This document shows positions 15,135-22,652 of a stretch of DNA of 38,279 nucleotides, in pieces. Numbering within the stretch: the first letter of the stretch is position 1; each line of letters opens with the position of its first letter. The stretch is taken from contig JAUXQT010000015.1 of the NCBI GenBank assembly GCA_030682135.1, positions 1 to 38,279 on the forward strand. Reading direction: 5' to 3'. The notes below the pieces were generated by a model. The model saw only the letters and a program-made list of their open reading frames with translations. It did not search any database and was not told where the DNA came from. Position numbers and translations under genes: made by a program. The DNA comes from Nitrospirota bacterium (GTDB lineage Bacteria; Nitrospirota; Nitrospiria; Nitrospirales; Nitrospiraceae).

Positions 15135-15508
15135 GATTTCCCCTCCTGTTGGCCAGCCTCAAGCCTCTGCGCTCCTCGGTCGATCCGCGCCGAGCAATTC
15201 CAGCCCGATGCGAGCGCGCGATGCACCGCACCGGCCAACTGCTCCGGCGTCTCGCTGCCGGGCTGATACCGCACCAGCACCGTGCCATGATCGTTCAAGA
15301 ACTCGACCTGCCGCACCGTCTTGAATGCACGAAGCGCCGCCTCGACATCTTCACGGTGGTACTCACACATGCGGCCAAAAATCTGGACGATGGCTTCACC
15401 TGCCGCCGTCTTGGTCTCCACGGATTCATTCTCCGGAGCCCCGGCTGCAAACGAAGCAGTCCCGATCATCGTCCAACAGGCCAATGCGCACATGAACAGA
15501 CGTCTCAT
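15131..15508 (-). CDS. Exported heavy-metal-associated-like protein B
   Basis: 125 residues, paralogous to the protein encoded directly downstream. Signal peptide MRRLFMCALACWTMIGTASFAAGA; then an HMA-like segment: AIVQIFGRMCEYHREDVEAA, VRQVEFLNDHGTVLVRY, TPEQLAGAVHRAL, ending SGWNC. As in its partner there is one Cys in the metal loop (RMCEYH, with a His three residues on) and a W-x-C at the end of the domain. The tail is charged (RIDRGAQRLEAGQQEGKS). Stop and next start overlap by four bases. A 200-base leader upstream contains a GC-rich stem-loop (15544-15582). Confidence 0.75.
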   Translation of the reverse strand: MRRLFMCALACWTMIGTASFAAGAPENESVETKTAAGEAIVQIFGRMCEYHREDVEAALRAFKTVRQVEFLNDHGTVLVRYQPGSETPEQLAGAVHRALASGWNCSARIDRGAQRLEAGQQEGKS

Positions 15509-15543
15509 GGCAGAGTCCTTTCAGAGCCAAACCGATTAAAGGA

Positions 15544-15582
15544 CCGGGGCGGAGGCCACAGGAGGAAGCACCCGCGCCCCGG
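15544..15582. other. GC-rich stem-loop in the leader of the HMA-like pair
   Basis: CCGGGGCG (15544-15551) pairs with CGCCCCGG (15575-15582). It lies 36 bases upstream of the start at 15508 in the 205-base gap after the His-rich gene. It may be part of a 5' leader or the end of the previous transcript; there is no U-run to decide. Confidence 0.35.
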
Positions 15583-15713
15583 ATCAGTCCGAGCAAGGAG
15601 GCCGCCCGACTCGAACATCGAGTAATCAACAACGGTCAAATGGTATAGACGAGCGACTGAGATCGATAAGGGAACGCGAGAGCAATCGACTTGAATAGAC
15701 CGCCCGGGATCCC

Positions 15714-16061
15714 CTATCCGATCAGGATGAAGGAAATCGCCGGAGGCGCACGGGAATGGAGCAGAGAAGAAGAGTGTACAGGGACAACGTGATTCGGAGA
15801 GGAGACGACGAGCTGGGCGACCGGACCGGCCGACAAGGCCGGCGGCTCCGTGACCAGTCCGGCATCGGACGTGGCCTGGCAGGCCCAGGCGCAGAGTGCA
15901 TTGTGCGGAGCCGCGTCTTGCGAACCATGGTGCGCATGGCCGCTGGAGACCTCGACGTGGCTGAACGAACAGGTCGCCGCCATCGCTGCAAGCGAGGCAT
16001 AGAGCAGGGCCACGAACCCTGCGACCAGAACGGAACTGCGTGATACACCGGAACGCGTCAT
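15714..16061 (-). CDS. LCxWxC/SRAPP family small envelope protein, copy 1 (DUF2946-like)
   Basis: 115 residues; ATG at 16061 follows GGAGAGCTTC. An N-terminal hydrophobic segment (SSVLVAGFVALLYASLAAMAA) is a signal or anchor. Then comes a histidine cluster (SSGHAHHGSQDAAPHNALCAWAC), a low-complexity stretch, and the C-terminal HSRAPPAISF. Two other genes in the window (20129-20437 and 24246-24551) share the same three blocks: signal, H-rich with LC-A/S-W-x-C, and SRAPP near the end. The pattern recalls DUF2946, small proteins often found beside copper TonB receptors, but I cannot confirm the assignment. His and Cys clusters suggest metal binding in the periplasm. Confidence 0.7.
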   Translation of the reverse strand: MTRSGVSRSSVLVAGFVALLYASLAAMAATCSFSHVEVSSGHAHHGSQDAAPHNALCAWACQATSDAGLVTEPPALSAGPVAQLVVSSPNHVVPVHSSSLLHSRAPPAISFILIG

Positions 16062-16083
16062 GAAGCTCTCCACGATGTCTCTT

Positions 16084-16123
16084 CTATACGCGTGAACCGA
16101 TCGCCTGTCTACCGACGCCTGCT
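16084..16123 (-). promoter_or_regulatory. Promoter with shared 16-mer upstream of the His-rich gene
   Basis: On the minus strand TAGACA (16107-16112) and TATAGA (16084-16089) are spaced exactly 17 bases, giving a good sigma70-like promoter with a leader of about 15 bases to the ATG at 16061. The -35 overlaps GTCTACCGACGCCTGC (16108-16123), which matches 15 of 16 bases of the site at 13690-13705. Confidence 0.55.
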
Positions 16124-16281
16124 CACGGATGCTACAAATCTTACAGTGGAACGGGGCGGTCTCGATCGCTACGGGCGGTGGGAATGTTGATGGAGGCCCC
16201 GTGTGAACTTCCGTTGAGAATGGTCGAGCGGGCTATAGGAAAAACTATTGGGCGTCGGCAGACTGTTTCATCACCTTGCCA

Positions 16282-16313
16282 ATACTGCCGGTGGGAAAAG
16301 CCACCGGCAGTAT
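16282..16313. terminator. Perfect stem-loop downstream of smbP
   Basis: A 13-bp perfect stem (16282-16294 with 16301-16313, ATACTGCCGGTGG) with a 6-base loop lies 20 bases past the smbP stop codon. There is no U-run on the minus strand, so termination efficiency is uncertain, but the position fits. Confidence 0.65.
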
Positions 16314-16332
16314 GAGGCTTAGGATCTGAACC

Positions 16333-16641
16333 CTACTTGCTCTTCTTCTTTCCTTCAGGCTTCTTGGCTGCCATCTCGGCATGAGCGATCGATTCTTCTG
16401 CGTGAATAATCGCTTCATTCGCATGTTGCAACGCCTCTTTGGCATGCGCATCGCCGGTTCCCTTGACGGCTTCCTCAATATGTTTGATCGCTTCTTTCGT
16501 ATGCGCGACCCCTTCCTTGGCATGCTTGATCACCTCCTGGGTATGATCCTCCCCCTTCCCCGCCAGCGAGACCGCCGGCTGCAGGCAGAGACCCAGTCCA
16601 AGTGCCGCTACTGCTATGACCGTCATCCATGTGTGCTTCAT
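16333..16641 (-). CDS. smbP: SmbP-like small histidine-rich metal-binding protein
   Basis: 102 residues: a signal peptide (MKHTWMTVIAVAALGLGLCLQPAVSLAG) and a mature part made almost wholly of amphipathic helical heptads with histidines at regular spacing (DHTQEVIKHAKEGVAH, TKEAIKHIEEAV, AKEALQHANEAIIHAEE). The tail is Lys-rich. This matches SmbP of Nitrosomonas europaea, a periplasmic four-helix protein that binds copper and other divalent metals. GGAG precedes the ATG at 16641 by 9 bases. Its place among TonB, ExbB and HMA-like genes supports periplasmic copper buffering. Confidence 0.85.
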   Translation of the reverse strand: MKHTWMTVIAVAALGLGLCLQPAVSLAGKGEDHTQEVIKHAKEGVAHTKEAIKHIEEAVKGTGDAHAKEALQHANEAIIHAEESIAHAEMAAKKPEGKKKSK

Positions 16642-16791
16642 AGGATATTTCTCCCCAGTTATAAATGAACTCTCTCGAACGATTCGACCACCTCGAATAC
16701 TCTCACGAGAAATTGAAGTCAAGCAGAGCCTGCTCACCGGCGACACAGAATACCGCGAGTCGGCCTGCATACTTGTGTGAGTGAATTCAGC

Positions 16792-17217
16792 TCACGATCC
16801 ATGCTGTGCCTTGTATAGTGCGAGGAGTTCGCTCACACGACGCCGAAGGACGTTGTTCATCACCACGCAAGGAATGGCGACCAGCAGCCCCGCCGCCGTG
16901 GCCTTGAGCGCGAGGCTCAAGCCGATCATGATCGAGGTCACCGCCATGGCGCCGGATGTGCCCATGGTGTGAAACGTCAGCATGATGCCGAGGACCGTCC
17001 CGAGCAATCCGATGTAGGGCGCATTGGCCGCCACGGTGCCGATCACCACCAGCCGCTTAGTCAGCATCATCTCGCAGAGATCCAGCGTGGGGAACTGCCG
17101 CACGTCCACCCGCCGATAAAACAGCCAGCGCTCCACCGCCACCCCGATGGCCCAGAGACTCAGCCCCAGTAAGAGCCCGATGACGCCGTACTCGACGAGT
17201 GCTTTGAGTCCTTCCAT
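16792..17217 (-). CDS. exbB: ExbB-type proton channel subunit (MotA/TolQ/ExbB family)
   Basis: 141 residues, shorter than E. coli ExbB and typical of the short ExbB form. Three membrane helices are visible: VIGLLLGLSLWAIGVAV; NAPYIGLLGTVLGIMLTF; and SLALKATAAGLLVAIPCVV. The family signature ANAPYIGLLGTVLGIM and the Thr/Ala-rich GLSLALKATAAGLLVAIP helix are intact. It would use proton motive force to energise TonB, which is encoded at 22653-23672 in the same island. The usual ExbD partner is not encoded anywhere in the window, so it must be supplied from elsewhere or be replaced. Confidence 0.9.
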   Translation of the reverse strand: MEGLKALVEYGVIGLLLGLSLWAIGVAVERWLFYRRVDVRQFPTLDLCEMMLTKRLVVIGTVAANAPYIGLLGTVLGIMLTFHTMGTSGAMAVTSIMIGLSLALKATAAGLLVAIPCVVMNNVLRRRVSELLALYKAQHGS

Positions 17218-17251
17218 GAAGACACCGCGGCCCTTCCTGCAACAGTTGTCC

Positions 17252-17321
17252 GTAATGACTCAAGTAGATAGGCTGAAGGCTGTTAGACTTCGGCCTTCAG
17301 CCTGAATACCTGAGTCGTTAC
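17252..17321. terminator. Long stem-loop between the small HTH gene and exbB
   Basis: GTAATGACTCAAGTA plus GGCTGAAGGC (17252-17280) pair with GCCTTCAGCC plus TACCTGAGTCGTTAC (17292-17321). The two stem segments of 10 and about 15 bp are separated by a 4-base internal loop. No U-run follows. It fills most of the gap and could terminate or process the mRNA ahead of exbB. Confidence 0.6.
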
Positions 17322-17379
17322 AGCTGTCCTTGATATTGTTTCTCGCTTCACGTCACCCTCACAGCTACGCTGCCGACGC

Positions 17380-17559
17380 TCAGTGATCGGTCCGATTCTC
17401 GGAGATCAGCTTGTCGACCGAGTTCCCGATCACGCGTAAGCTCTGCTTACCGATTTTTGTGGCGCTCAACTTCCCTTCATCGACCCATCGATAGACCGTC
17501 CAACGGCTTACGTTTAGAACTACCGCCGCTTCATTGACCCGCAGCAATGACTTGGTCAT
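17380..17559 (-). CDS. Small excisionase/AlpA-type HTH protein (59 aa)
   Basis: A short gene: ATG at 17559 with GAGGTGCAAG upstream, stop TGA at 17380-17382. The product begins MTKSLLRVNEAAVVLN and continues VSRWTVYRWVDEGKLSATKIG, then KQSLRVIGNSVDKLI. It is a minimal winged HTH of the excisionase class, paralogous to the protein at 14492-14770 but without its basic tail. It lies between the TonB-dependent receptor and exbB, so local control of this island is a reasonable guess. No integrase is nearby, which argues against a phage excisionase role. Confidence 0.82.
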   Translation of the reverse strand: MTKSLLRVNEAAVVLNVSRWTVYRWVDEGKLSATKIGKQSLRVIGNSVDKLISENRTDH

Positions 17560-17676
17560 CTTGCACCTCGCTTTGTGTCGTCATTTGACTCATCGCATTA
17601 TCCAAAGGCCCTGGGGAGGAGGACGCCTCAAAGAGGCCTCCTCTCAACTCAGGACCACTCTGCATATTCCGACAAA

Positions 17677-20007
17677 CTACCACAAGCCCATCGTCACCCC
17701 GGCATAGACGCCCCGTCCATTGCCGGGCAGAAAGGCCTGCTTGGTGGCGTCGGGCGTGCTGTCCGCTGTCGGCACCGCGTTGGCTACATAGGTCTTGTTG
17801 AGAATGTTATCCATCTCAACATAGAACTTGGCGAACCGGATGAAGCGATTGTTCGACGGCACATAGTTATAATTCAGATTTGCATTGAACAACAGGTAGG
17901 ACGGCGCGCCCAACGTGTTGTTGTTGTTCACCCAGAAGCTGTCGATCCAACTGCCCTCGACCCAGCCGCCGAGCCCTGAGGGCGCGTGGTTGTATGCTAA
18001 TTTGGTGTTCAATACGTTCTTTTCTACGGCTGGCACGTCGTGCCCTGCCTGATTGACCTTCGTAACCACGTTGTTAGCAGAAAACTGGTCGGTGAACTTG
18101 ACGTATTTGCTTTCCATATGGGTGAAGGCACCGGTCCAACTGAGCCCCGGCACAGGATCGGGCAGATATTTCCATGCCAACTCGATGCCGCGGTATTGCG
18201 ACTCGTCTGCATTGGTCGCAAAGCTGCCGTTCGTCGTGGCAGACAGAGGAACGCTCTGGTTGATGATTTCGTCTTTGAAGAAGATCCAGAATCCGACGAG
18301 TTCTACATTGAACTGTTTCGTCACCCAGGAATTGGTTCCGAGTTCGAGGTTGAGGTTCTTCTGCGGCTTCAAGTCAAGATTACTTCCGGGATTGCCATCC
18401 AATCCGGTGGTCAGGTTGCCAAGCCCTGGGATCGCGTAGCCCGTCGAGGCGCGGGTCCAGATACGCGTATCCTGATTGGGCCTAAACGTGAGGGAGAGCT
18501 CCGGCGCGAAGTTGTCGAACGTCCGATCCACATTGACCCGACTGGCAAAGGTGCTGGTGGTAGCCGTGGTGGTGTAGTTGGTCACGACACCGGAGATCCG
18601 CGAGTTTTCGTAGTTGAAGCCCAGGGCTGCTGTCCATTTCGGAACGAACTCCAACTCCTCACGGAACCGCGCACCGATATTTTTCTGGGTCAGTCTGGTT
18701 TGCTGCTGCAGCGGACCGAACGTCGCAGTTCGGTCGTTCTGATTACGATAACTTCCCCCCTCTTGCTCCATGTAGTCGAAGAAGAAACCAACCGTGCTCT
18801 TCAACGGCATGTTGAGCAACGATCCGTTATGGATGAGGTTCGAATAGTGTTTGAAGTTCGGATTGATGTTGGTGCTAACCGGTTGATTGATGTCCTTCAC
18901 ATCGTAGTCGCCTTCGATCTGGAGGATCGTATTGGCATCGATCTCCCGCTCGTACAGCCCGCCGACGATTGTCCGCCGATCCCGACGCTTGGAGTGCAGG
19001 GTTTCAGGATTGGTCGTGGCGTTCGTAATCCCGCCGAGCTGGCGCGGATTTTGGTTAAACTGGCTTTGCGTCAAGCGCCCAGGGCTTTTGGCGTCCACAT
19101 CGTTGTTGATCGCCTTGAAGTAGAAGCTCTGCCTGTCGTCGATACGGAATCGCAAGTTCAAATTGACGGTGGCCGTGTCGTACTCACTGTGAGGGAGAAA
19201 ACCGTCTTCCCGAATATAGCTGGCAAATAGCGACGCATCGAGGTTCTTGTAGGCCTTCCCGATCGCCACCGCATACTTCTGGTATCCCCAAGAACCGCCC
19301 GACACAAACGTTTCCACCCCATCAATATCGGCCCCACGCCGGGTCTTGAAATGTACCGCCCCTCCCAACGCATAATTGCCGTAGAGCGAAGACGAGGCCC
19401 CTCTCACCACCTCGGTGCTTTCCATAAACCATGGATCGTGGATATCTAATCGAGACAAGCCGTCCGATTGTGTCTGCCCGATGCCGTCTTCATAGAACTT
19501 CACGTCTCTCACACCAAATCCATTCTTGGTGCCTGAGCCTCGAATGGATACCTGGAAATCGCGCGGCCCATTGCGCTGTCGCACGATCACACCGGGAATC
19601 GATTCCATCGATTCCCGCATATTCCGAGTCGGCTGCGAATCCGTCTCGCTACGAGGGGTCGCCGAGAAGGCAATGCCCTCCGGGCGCTTGATGACTCGCT
19701 TGCTGATAATGCTCGTGTCGGCCAGCTCATATTCAGGAATGGCTCCGGTACCCTCAGATTCCTCAGGCGCGACTTTCTCCGTAACCACCTTGGGCCGTTC
19801 GCTTGGGGGCATGGCCCCCTCACGCGTTTTCTGAAGATCATCCAGCTCTTGGAGAATACCCTTCAGCTGCTCACGCAATTGCTCTTCACGTGGCGTAGCC
19901 GTCGGCTGTGCCGGCTCCTGTGCTGACACCACCTGATTCATCGCGGCAATGATTCCGAACACTGCGACTGACACAACGACGTGCCCGACTCCCTTGAACG
20001 ACACCAT
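17677..20007 (-). CDS. TonB-dependent outer-membrane receptor of the metal island
   Basis: 776 residues from an ATG preceded by AAGGAGTAAGGGCC. After a signal peptide (to about VVSAQ) comes a coiled-coil segment (REEQLREQLKGILQELDDLQK), a linker with YELADTSIISKRV, and the plug: QPTRNMRESMESIPGVIVRQ, DFQVSIRGSG, VKFYEDGIGQTQSDGLSRLDIHDP, EVVRGASSSLYGNYALGGAVHFKT. A 22-strand-type barrel follows and ends GVYAGVTMGLW with a terminal Trp. The coiled coil and plug start are shared with the truncated fragment at 22281-22628. Substrate is unknown; the neighbours point to copper. It requires TonB and ExbB, both encoded nearby. Confidence 0.92.
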   Translation of the reverse strand: MVSFKGVGHVVVSVAVFGIIAAMNQVVSAQEPAQPTATPREEQLREQLKGILQELDDLQKTREGAMPPSERPKVVTEKVAPEESEGTGAIPEYELADTSIISKRVIKRPEGIAFSATPRSETDSQPTRNMRESMESIPGVIVRQRNGPRDFQVSIRGSGTKNGFGVRDVKFYEDGIGQTQSDGLSRLDIHDPWFMESTEVVRGASSSLYGNYALGGAVHFKTRRGADIDGVETFVSGGSWGYQKYAVAIGKAYKNLDASLFASYIREDGFLPHSEYDTATVNLNLRFRIDDRQSFYFKAINNDVDAKSPGRLTQSQFNQNPRQLGGITNATTNPETLHSKRRDRRTIVGGLYEREIDANTILQIEGDYDVKDINQPVSTNINPNFKHYSNLIHNGSLLNMPLKSTVGFFFDYMEQEGGSYRNQNDRTATFGPLQQQTRLTQKNIGARFREELEFVPKWTAALGFNYENSRISGVVTNYTTTATTSTFASRVNVDRTFDNFAPELSLTFRPNQDTRIWTRASTGYAIPGLGNLTTGLDGNPGSNLDLKPQKNLNLELGTNSWVTKQFNVELVGFWIFFKDEIINQSVPLSATTNGSFATNADESQYRGIELAWKYLPDPVPGLSWTGAFTHMESKYVKFTDQFSANNVVTKVNQAGHDVPAVEKNVLNTKLAYNHAPSGLGGWVEGSWIDSFWVNNNNTLGAPSYLLFNANLNYNYVPSNNRFIRFAKFYVEMDNILNKTYVANAVPTADSTPDATKQAFLPGNGRGVYAGVTMGLW

Positions 20008-20128
20008 GGCCCTTACTCCTTCTTAGAATGAGAAATGACACCACTACCTCCGCACAGACAGAGGCCGCGCGATCTGCAGCCCTGTCAGTACAGGGAAGAT
20101 GACGAATGCACGATGCGTGGGTGAAACG

Positions 20129-20437
20129 TTATGAACGAGGAGGCGCGCGGGACTGCGCCGACTGCTGGAAGAGAAACGACGAGACGGACGTGGCGACCAA
20201 CAGCAGCATCGCGAGAAAGTGAAGCGGCTGCGTCTGTGGCGTGGTCGCTGGAAGATCGACGGTCGGATTGGCGTGGCAGGCCCAGGCACAGAGCGAAGAA
20301 TGCGTCACGCCGCCGGTGTGATGATGGGCCGAGCGGGGCTGGCTCTCGTGCGCAAAGAGACAGGCCACCGCGCTGACCGAGAGCGTCAGGTAGAGCGTGG
20401 CAATGGCCAGAGCCAACGGGACGAAGCACTTCCTCAT
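20129..20437 (-). CDS. LCxWxC/SRAPP family small envelope protein, copy 2
   Basis: 102 residues. The start ATG overlaps the TlpA gene stop (ATGA), so the two are translationally coupled. An N-terminal membrane segment (FVPLALAIATLYLTLSVSAVACLF) is followed by HESQPRSAHHHTGGVTHSSLCAWACHAN, a second hydrophobic helix (FLAMLLLVATSVSSFLF), and SAQSRAPPRS at the end. It shares the H-cluster, LCAWAC and SRAPP blocks with copies 1 and 3. The direct neighbour downstream is the TonB-dependent receptor, the arrangement expected if the small protein serves the receptor's substrate. Function unknown; metal binding is inferred from the His and Cys clusters. Confidence 0.7.
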   Translation of the reverse strand: MRKCFVPLALAIATLYLTLSVSAVACLFAHESQPRSAHHHTGGVTHSSLCAWACHANPTVDLPATTPQTQPLHFLAMLLLVATSVSSFLFQQSAQSRAPPRS

Positions 20438-20982
20438 TTCCCGCTCTCCATGACCTGCCGCATCACCGCCACTGCCTCCGGACCATCCCAGGCGCGAGGC
20501 CCGACCGCTCGCCCAACGAGCGTACCATCCCGCGCGATGACAATCGTGGTCGGGAGGCCTCGGACCATGAAGGAGCGTGACACTTCCTGATCTTCATCGA
20601 ACAGCACCGGCAAACTGACCCCTAACTGAGCAAGAAAGTGGGCGATGCCCTGGCGCTGTAGATCCGTGGTGACGGTCATGAGGATAAATTGCGCGGGATC
20701 CAACTGCTTTTGCAAACGGGCCAATGACGGCATTTCTTCTTTGCAGGGCCCGCACCAGGTGGCCCAAAAATTCACCAGCACGACCTTCCCTGCCAACTCG
20801 CTTGACTTCACAACCTTGCCATCCAGCGCCGTGAGTTCAAAAGGCGCGACCATGCTCCCGGCCGGCAACCGGCTCATCTTGAGCGAGACAAAGGGATCGC
20901 TGGCCAGCGCGGGGCCAGCCGAGATAACGCTCAAGAACAAGAGCGCCACCGCAATCGCCGTTCGTTGCAATGACGCTGACAC
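20434..20982 (-). CDS. TlpA-family periplasmic thioredoxin
   Basis: 182 residues from a GTG at 20982, one base after the TAA of the sialidase-like gene. Signal peptide (AIAVALLFLSVISAGPALAS), then a TlpA/ResA-type fold: PAGSMVAPFELTALDGK, VVLVNFWATWCGPCKEEMP (active-site C77-G-P-C80), FILMTVTTDLQRQGI, and the cis-proline loop VRGLPTTIVIARDG. Proteins of this class reduce disulfides in apocytochromes or copper-site proteins. Longer frames would overlap the upstream gene and lack the signal peptide. Coupling to the sialidase-like gene upstream and the His/Cys-rich gene downstream suggests its target is one of these Cys-rich proteins (inference). Confidence 0.92.
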   Translation of the reverse strand: MSASLQRTAIAVALLFLSVISAGPALASDPFVSLKMSRLPAGSMVAPFELTALDGKVVKSSELAGKVVLVNFWATWCGPCKEEMPSLARLQKQLDPAQFILMTVTTDLQRQGIAHFLAQLGVSLPVLFDEDQEVSRSFMVRGLPTTIVIARDGTLVGRAVGPRAWDGPEAVAVMRQVMESGK

Positions 20983-20983
20983 G

Positions 20984-22270
20984 TTATGGCTCCTGCCTCG
21001 CGACCACTTTGACGGCTGGTAGTTGTAGCGTTTGCACAACCATCCGATGGTTCGGCATGGCATGCTCCATCCAAGCCAGCGCCGCAAGCCCTTTCAAATT
21101 CATCGAGAGGGCTGGCGTCTGGCCTTTCTTCTCATTCAATTTCTGCGGCGCGCTGACTGTCTGTCCCCGATCGAGGGAGATGCTCATCACGACTTCACGC
21201 CGGACGGGCGATTGTTCTTCCCAGACGATGACGAGACGCCCTTCCGGATCGACCGCCATCTGCGGGTGATCGGGAAATGTTCCCTTGGACACGTTCAGTT
21301 TCTGTTTGGGTGAAAAACTGTCCCCGCGGTCGTCCGAGTAGGCGAGGAACACAGATGGGGTCTCGTCGACGCCCTCGGTGTACCAGACTACATAGAGCCG
21401 ACCGAGCCGATCCGTCCCGATCGAAGCGGGCCGATGCGGACAGCCGGGGAATACCCAGCGGTCCTGTCCCACAATCACCGGTGCCGTGAACGTCTGACCG
21501 CCGTCGGTGGAACGCGCAACAACCGTTTCGCGGAGATCGCCGGGAAGAATCTTGCGCCAGGCCACATAGAGCGTTCCGTCCGGTCCGGTCGTGAGAGAGG
21601 TCCGGCAACAGACACAGGTGTTCTCGTCCACTTTGAGGTTCTTCACAACGGTACGTCCGCGATCGGTCGAGCGCGTCACGAAGGTACCCGATTCCTTCTT
21701 GCCCTCCCGCCCATCGATCCAGGCCATATGCACCACGCCATCAGAAGAGACATGGATCGAATCGAAACTGTGGCCGATGACCTGTTCATCGTCATTGATG
21801 AGAATCGACGGCAGAAATGTCTTGCCGCCGTCCGTGGACCGGCTCAGCCTCAATTCATTCGAGAACGGTTTGTCCGCGGTCAGTTTCGGATGGGTCAAGG
21901 CCCAGGTCAGGAACACCTCGTCTCCGGCCACGGCCAACGCCGGCGCTTCCTGCCGCATGTAGGGTGCCTCGGTCGGCTGATTCACAGTAACCGAAGCCCC
22001 GATCGGTCCTTCCGGCTTCTCCGTTCTCGAATAGAACACCGTGCGTTTGTCCTTGTCCTCCTCCACCCAGGCCAGCGAGATACGGCCTTGCTCGTCGATC
22101 CTAACGGAAGGTCCGACCACCGCCCTGACCGGACGATCGGTCGTCAGTTTCGGACCGAACCGCAAAGTCTGTTCTGACTCGGCCAGCGCGAGCGACGTGA
22201 GCGAGACAGCGCCGATCGCAATCCCGACCATCCAGGCTAGTCTCTTAGTTCTGAGTTTTCGTTCGATCAT
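20984..22270 (-). CDS. Exported BNR/sialidase-like beta-propeller protein with CVCC motif
   Basis: 428 residues from an ATG at 22270 with GAGGTG upstream. Signal peptide (LAWMVGIAIGAVSLTSLALA), then a six-bladed-propeller-like sequence with repeated Asp boxes: SRSTDGGKTF, TRSTDRGRT, ARSTDGGQTF, YSDDRGDSF, SLDRGQT. Catalytic residues of true sialidases are not obvious. A distinctive cysteine cluster NTCVCCRTSL and a later PGCPHRPAS lie in the middle blades. Together with TlpA directly downstream and TonB nearby, a metal- or redox-related role is more likely than glycan cleavage (inference). Confidence 0.82.
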   Translation of the reverse strand: MIERKLRTKRLAWMVGIAIGAVSLTSLALAESEQTLRFGPKLTTDRPVRAVVGPSVRIDEQGRISLAWVEEDKDKRTVFYSRTEKPEGPIGASVTVNQPTEAPYMRQEAPALAVAGDEVFLTWALTHPKLTADKPFSNELRLSRSTDGGKTFLPSILINDDEQVIGHSFDSIHVSSDGVVHMAWIDGREGKKESGTFVTRSTDRGRTVVKNLKVDENTCVCCRTSLTTGPDGTLYVAWRKILPGDLRETVVARSTDGGQTFTAPVIVGQDRWVFPGCPHRPASIGTDRLGRLYVVWYTEGVDETPSVFLAYSDDRGDSFSPKQKLNVSKGTFPDHPQMAVDPEGRLVIVWEEQSPVRREVVMSISLDRGQTVSAPQKLNEKKGQTPALSMNLKGLAALAWMEHAMPNHRMVVQTLQLPAVKVVARQEP

Positions 22271-22280
22271 ATGGTGCACC

Positions 22281-22628
22281 TCACTTGGATCCACGAATGG
22301 ACAGGGACATGTCGCGCCCATTTGGACCTTGGCCTGCGCTCACCCCAGGCATCGACTCCATGGATTCCTTCATACTTCGCGTCGGTTGATCCGAGAGCTC
22401 ACTACGCGAAACAGTGGAGCGCGCCATCCCTTCCGGCTGCGAGCGGAGTTGGCGCAATTCCTGCTCCACCTTCGTGCGATCCCGCTGCAGGTCCTGGATT
22501 CGCGCCGCCCGTTCAGACTCGCTCAATGGCGGCTTCGTCTCATCGGCCCATCCCGGCGCGGCCACAGGGCCGAGAGCGCCAAGCACCACCGTCACCGCTA
22601 TGACCCTGAACATCTGAGTTGATGCCAT
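22281..22628 (-). pseudogene. Truncated TonB-dependent receptor: signal, coiled coil and plug start only
   Basis: 115 residues from an ATG preceded by GGGAGTCAGGTGT. Signal peptide, coiled coil (SESERAARIQDLQRDRTKVEQ), then RSELSDQPTRSMKESMESMPGV and DMSLSIRGSK followed at once by a stop. The receptor at 17677-20007 has RSETDSQPTRNMRESMESIPGV and DFQVSIRGSG in the same order and then carries on. The fragment thus ends exactly in the first plug strand. It keeps a ribosome-binding site and tight operon spacing to tonB upstream and the sialidase-like gene downstream (10-base gap), so it may be either a remnant or a retained short protein. Confidence 0.75.
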
Positions 22629-22652
22629 ACACCTGACTCCCGCCTCCACTCA

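Noticed and set aside
17380-17559. Phage excisionase/attachment region
   Set aside because: The HTH protein is of excisionase type, but no integrase, tRNA or flanking direct repeats are seen around it.
18040-19230. Plus-strand open frame of about 400 codons opposite the second receptor
   Set aside because: Antisense shadow of a complete TonB-dependent receptor.
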